Origin: an uncultured Bacteroidales bacterium | Lineage (GTDB): Bacteria > Bacteroidota > Bacteroidia > Bacteroidales > P3 | Length of the DNA: 27,226 nucleotides | Reading direction: 5' to 3' | Assembly (NCBI GenBank): GCA_947097635.1 | Contig: CAMURW010000001.1 | Location: 1 to 27,226 of the forward strand | Part shown: positions 24,192 to 27,226 of the stretch, piece by piece | Numbering within the stretch: position 1 is the stretch's first letter | How the letters are laid out: every line of letters starts with the position of its first letter | Notes under the pieces: model-generated | The model's database searches: none | What the model was told of the DNA's origin: nothing | The model's input: only the letters and a program-made list of their open reading frames with translations | Position numbers and translations under genes: made by a program

Positions 24192-25516
24192 ATAAGATAT
24201 TCCTTGTCATACAGCGCGAATACCTCACACGTGCGAAGAAGCCTTCTTTCTGGATTCTCACCATCCTGGTACCCATCTTGCTGGCGGCACTCTATGCCGT
24301 CCCCGTCTTGCTGGCAGTGAAACCCGTGAAGACGGCGAGGGTGCTGGTGGTGGATGACACGCAACTGTTCGCACACGCGTTCCAGAACAGCGAGGTAGTG
24401 GCCTATAGCGATGCCGCCAGCTTGGAGGAAGCAGAGGCTATGCTGGCCAACAACGACAGTCTGGCCGCCATCGTCTACATCCCCAAGCGCGAGACCACCA
24501 TTCCTGGCGATGCCTTCCTCTATTATCGCAAGGATGCCCCCAACATCGATGTGCAAAACGACGTGAACAGGCAGCTACAGGAGATACTGCGCAACAACAT
24601 CCTGCTGGATGTCCATAACATCAGCGCGGAGGACTACGCCCTGATCACCGGCACCAAGATTACCCTTCACACTAAGGACATTGAGACGGGACGCGATGGC
24701 TTTCTGGAGATAAAGAACGTGGTAGGGCTGATGCTTGGATTGCTGATATTCTGCGTTATCATCGCCTTTGGCTCGCAGGTGATGAGAGGGGTGATGGAAG
24801 AAAAGAACAACCGCATCGTGGAGATTGTCATCAGCAGCGTAAAGCCCTTTCAGTTGATGATGGGTAAGGTAATAGGCATCTGTGCCGTGGGTCTCACGCA
24901 GATAGTGCTGTGGATGCTGCTCAGTGTCGTCGCCGTGGGTGCTATCCAGGCCTCCCATTCCGCGTTGTTCCAAGCCGCGCAGGCCAGCCACAATATCACC
25001 GAGGTAGCCACCAAAGGCACCGATGCCACCGTGCAGATGCTGGATGCCATGCAGGCAAACGACGTCAGCGAGCTGATACAGGGACTCACCAGCATCAATT
25101 TTGGGGTGCTGATGGGTATGTTCTTGTTCTATTTCCTGTTCGGCTATCTGCTGTATGCCACCCTCTTCGCTGCCGTGGGGGCAGTGGCAGACCCCGATAC
25201 CGATGGCAACCTGTTCGTATTGCCGCTCACGTCGCCGCTGATACTTACTATTTTGCTTAGCGTCAATATGATGCGCACACCCAGCGGAGCCTTGGCCACA
25301 TGGCTCAGCATCATCCCTTTCACCTCGCCCATGGCCATGCTTATGCGCATCCCCTTCGGTGTGCCGTATTGGCAACTCGTCCTTAGTGCCGTGTTGCTAC
25401 TGGCGTTCTTCCCTCTTTGCACCTGGCTCGCCGCCAAGATATATCGCCGTGGCATCCTGCTGTTCGGCACCAAGATTACCTATAAAACCATCGGCCAGTG
25501 GCTGAAAAACGAATAG
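24188..25516 (+). CDS. ABC-2 type transporter permease (NatB-like)
   Basis: A 442-residue permease from ATG 24188, which overlaps the ATPase stop (ATGA). A longer open frame upstream runs through the ATPase gene and is ignored. The first helix is at about 20-42 (PSFWILTILVPILLAALYAVPVLLAV). A large extracytoplasmic domain follows (VLVVDDTQLFAHAFQNSEVV to about residue 180), then six helices in the C-terminal half, including VVGLMLGLLIFCVIIAFGSQVMRGVMEEK and SPLILTILLSVNMM. The layout is that of NatB-type sodium/drug export permeases. With its ATPase it should form a complete exporter; substrate unknown. Confidence 0.92.
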   Translation: MNKIFLVIQREYLTRAKKPSFWILTILVPILLAALYAVPVLLAVKPVKTARVLVVDDTQLFAHAFQNSEVVAYSDAASLEEAEAMLANNDSLAAIVYIPKRETTIPGDAFLYYRKDAPNIDVQNDVNRQLQEILRNNILLDVHNISAEDYALITGTKITLHTKDIETGRDGFLEIKNVVGLMLGLLIFCVIIAFGSQVMRGVMEEKNNRIVEIVISSVKPFQLMMGKVIGICAVGLTQIVLWMLLSVVAVGAIQASHSALFQAAQASHNITEVATKGTDATVQMLDAMQANDVSELIQGLTSINFGVLMGMFLFYFLFGYLLYATLFAAVGAVADPDTDGNLFVLPLTSPLILTILLSVNMMRTPSGALATWLSIIPFTSPMAMLMRIPFGVPYWQLVLSAVLLLAFFPLCTWLAAKIYRRGILLFGTKITYKTIGQWLKNE

Positions 25517-25705
25517 CCTGTGCGGCAATAATTTAATGATTCTCCACAAAAGCCACACATGAGCATTAGCTATATCCATGTGGAAACGATAATCTAAATG
25601 ACGGTTCGCAAGGTGCTCTAATCGCAAAGGCCAAGGGATGCGAAGAAAAACCGGCGGACCGCCGACAGCAATGCGGGGAACAAGTTGCACCTCGTTTCGC
25701 CTCTT

Positions 25706-25940
25706 CGAGGAACTAATGTGGGCTATCGCAATCATCATCTCTGGCACTCCCGGAAGAAGTCGCCGCCGCACCTTGCTTGCGCCAAGACTGCATCGGAAAT
25801 TTCCGACCTATTTCCGACCTACTTCCGACCCATTCTCAACCCACGTACGACCCATGCCATTACTCAACGCACGGACTAATTATTCTAACTTACAGCATCA
25901 TAACTATTTATACACACAATGCAAATGGCAGCCGACCTAA
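25706..25940 (+). repeat. Dispersed intergenic repeat, copy B
   Basis: Plus-strand counterpart of 1246-1466, with the same ordered blocks and 11 bases longer over the comparable region. Sequence identity is moderate, with many substitutions, so the two copies are not recent duplicates. The element lies upstream of the S46 peptidase gene, while copy A lies upstream of the export operon in opposite orientation. Confidence 0.75.
25801..25855 (+). repeat. 11-bp tandem repeat, five units (in copy B)
   Basis: Five adjacent units: TTCCGACCTAT, TTCCGACCTAC, TTCCGACCCAT, TCTCAACCCAC and GTACGACCCAT. The first three share a TTCCGACC core, whereas copy A units read TCTCGACCCAT on the same strand sense. 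The CGACCCAT part is the most conserved between elements. Confidence 0.85.
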
Positions 25941-26001
25941 GTCCCAGAGAGCATTATACCTATCTGGCAATCATGTAATTTGGGAAAATAAAGGTTTTTT
26001 A

Positions 26002-26031
26002 TTGCCATTCTGAAAAAAACGACTACCTTTG
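26002..26031 (+). promoter_or_regulatory. Promoter of the S46 peptidase gene
   Basis: A -7 element TACCTTTG (26024-26031) is preceded by TTG (26002-26004) at 19 bases. The leader would be about 75 bases. Confidence 0.75.
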
Positions 26032-26040
26032 CAGCGGCTT

Positions 26041-26068
26041 AAGAAAGTGGATCGATGTCCGCTTTCTT
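26041..26068 (+). promoter_or_regulatory. Leader stem-loop of the S46 peptidase mRNA
   Basis: AAGAAAGTGGA (26041-26051) pairs with TCCGCTTTCTT (26058-26068) over 11 bp with one G-U pair and a 6-base loop. It lies directly after the predicted transcription start. No U-tract follows, so it is not a terminator; a role in mRNA stability or translation is possible. Confidence 0.6.
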
Positions 26069-26111
26069 CCCTAAGTACAAATATATTAATAAATTATAAA
26101 TAAATTACAGA

Positions 26112-27226
26112 ATGAAACTTCGAATGAAATCACTGGTGCTGGCACTGGCTATGCTGCTGGTGCTGCCCACTGCCGCCCGCGCCGACGAAGGCATGTGGCT
26201 TCTCTCACTCATCGGCAAGAACTATGCCGACATGCAGAAACAGGGCTTCAAACTGACACCACAGGACATCTATAGCATAAACCAGAGCTGCCTGAAAGAT
26301 GCCATTGTGGGCCTCGCCAACGAAGGCAACCCCTTCTGGCACTTCTGCACGGGCGAAATAATCAGCAGCCAAGGCTTGGTGACAACCAACCACCACTGCG
26401 GCTACGAAAAGATTCAGGAACACAGCAGCGTGGCTCACGACTATCTGCGCGACGGCTTCTGGGCCTACAGCAAAGACCAGGAACTGCCCAACCCCGGTCT
26501 CACGGCAGGACTGCTGGTGAGGATGGAAGACGTTACCACACGCGTGAAGACCGTGCTGAGCGACGACATGAGCGAGAGCGACCGCGCCAACGCCATAGAG
26601 AAAATCTCCAAGCAGATTGTGGACGAATACAACGAAGGCGGCAAATACGACGTGCAGGTGCAGGAGATGTTTGACGGCAACCAATTCTTCATGCTCGCCT
26701 ACATCACCTACAAGGACGTGCGACTGGTGGGCGCACCACCTTCCAGCATGGGTAAATTCGGCGGCGACACCGACAACTGGAGCTGGCCCCGCCACACCTG
26801 CGACTTCTCCATGTTCCGCATATACACCGCCCCCGACGGCAGCCCCGCCACCTACAACGAAAACAACGTGCCCCTGAAGCCCAAGCACCACCTCCCCGTG
26901 AGCAACAAAGAGCTGGGCGACGGCGACTTCGCCATGGTGATGGGATACCCCGGCACCACCAACCACACCATCACCAGCTATGGACTGGAAGAGACCATGA
27001 ACGTCACCAACAAACTGCGTTACGAAATACGCGACGTGAAAATCAACGTGCTGCGCAAGCAGATGGCTGCCAGCCAAGCCACCAGAATAAAATACGCCAG
27101 CAAATACGCCAGCTGCAGCAACTACTGGAAATACAGCAACGAGCAGAACAAAGCCCTGAAGAACCTGAACACCATGGGCGTGAAGAAGCAGATAGAGAAT
27201 GAATACAGGGAATGGAGCCGCAACAA
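26112..27226 (+). CDS. S46-family dipeptidyl-peptidase, 5' part (cut by window end)
   Basis: The first 371 codons of an S46 serine peptidase (DPP7/DPP11 family). These are periplasmic enzymes that release dipeptides from peptide N-termini in asaccharolytic and gut Bacteroidetes. A signal peptide is visible (MKLRMKSLVLALAMLLVLPTAARA, cleavage near 24), followed by the mature start DEGMWLLSLI. The catalytic histidine motif TTNHHCGYEK lies at 91-100 and the catalytic aspartate block GGDTDNWSWPRHT at 217-229, both intact. The catalytic serine and the residue that separates DPP7 (hydrophobic P1) from DPP11 (acidic P1) lie in the C-terminal part beyond the window, so specificity cannot be told. The frame is open to the last base. 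Confidence 0.95.
   Translation, partial: MKLRMKSLVLALAMLLVLPTAARADEGMWLLSLIGKNYADMQKQGFKLTPQDIYSINQSCLKDAIVGLANEGNPFWHFCTGEIISSQGLVTTNHHCGYEKIQEHSSVAHDYLRDGFWAYSKDQELPNPGLTAGLLVRMEDVTTRVKTVLSDDMSESDRANAIEKISKQIVDEYNEGGKYDVQVQEMFDGNQFFMLAYITYKDVRLVGAPPSSMGKFGGDTDNWSWPRHTCDFSMFRIYTAPDGSPATYNENNVPLKPKHHLPVSNKELGDGDFAMVMGYPGTTNHTITSYGLEETMNVTNKLRYEIRDVKINVLRKQMAASQATRIKYASKYASCSNYWKYSNEQNKALKNLNTMGVKKQIENEYREWSRN

Larger units (their letters stand above)
25517..26111. other. Intergenic stretch with repeat copy B and the S46 promoter
   Basis: Nearly 600 bases without a believable gene. The first 190 bases hold only small imperfect inverted repeats, such as CGGCGG (25652-25657) facing CCGCCG (25659-25664). 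Copy B of the dispersed repeat follows (about 25706-25940), then about 60 bases with nothing recognised, and then a promoter and a leader stem-loop for the S46 peptidase. Short open frames here are not conserved-looking and overlap the repeat. Confidence 0.6.

Noticed and set aside
25397..25940. Short open frames on both strands around repeat copy B
   Set aside because: They span the end of the permease gene or the repeat itself; the 11-bp unit shifts frame from copy to copy, so a conserved peptide is unlikely.

Overview
The window looks like a chromosomal segment of a member of the Bacteroidales, most likely Prevotella/Bacteroides-like. The evidence is a complete Na+-translocating NADH:quinone reductase operon (nqrABCDEF), the start of an S46-family dipeptidyl-peptidase, LytS/LytTR-type signalling genes, promoters of the Bacteroidetes form (TTTG, about 20 nt, then TAnnTTTG) and no obvious Shine-Dalgarno sequences. 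The genus is inference. No phage, plasmid, insertion sequence, CRISPR, rRNA or tRNA was recognised.

Layout. (1) 1-1915: one orphan exported protein (193-1026), then a long gene-poor stretch with a dispersed repeat (copy A) and possible coding remnants. (2) 1916-8960: a tight operon of TolC-type outer-membrane channel, HlyD-type membrane fusion protein, two ABC-2 type permeases, a LytS-like histidine kinase and a LytTR response regulator. It looks like a tripartite exporter with its own two-component system, but no ATP-binding subunit is encoded in it. (3) 8984-12046, minus strand: an EamA drug/metabolite-type transporter, a metallo-beta-lactamase-fold hydrolase and mnmA (tRNA 2-thiouridylase). 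(4) 12166-18511: nqrABCDEF behind a clear promoter and a leader hairpin, ending at a 50-bp perfect palindrome shared with the convergent aroE. (5) 18574-19383, minus strand: aroE (shikimate dehydrogenase). (6) 19537-25516, plus strand: a membrane-anchored endonuclease/exonuclease/phosphatase-fold protein, nth (endonuclease III), a BatA-like membrane protein, and a NatA/NatB-like ABC ATPase-permease pair. (7) 25517-27226: a second copy (B) of the dispersed repeat in opposite orientation, then a promoter, a leader stem-loop and the 5' part of an S46 peptidase cut by the window end.

Most genes are ordinary core functions: respiration with sodium pumping, aromatic amino-acid synthesis, tRNA modification, base-excision repair, export and peptide degradation. 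The least explained material is non-coding. The repeat pair carries an 11-bp tandem unit (4 copies against 5, the two elements differing in length by exactly 11 bp). The nqr operon has a terminator-like hairpin in its leader and an A9 tract inside its promoter spacer. The ATPase-less export operon is the most interesting gene-level feature. I did not find a convincing new defence or mobile system.
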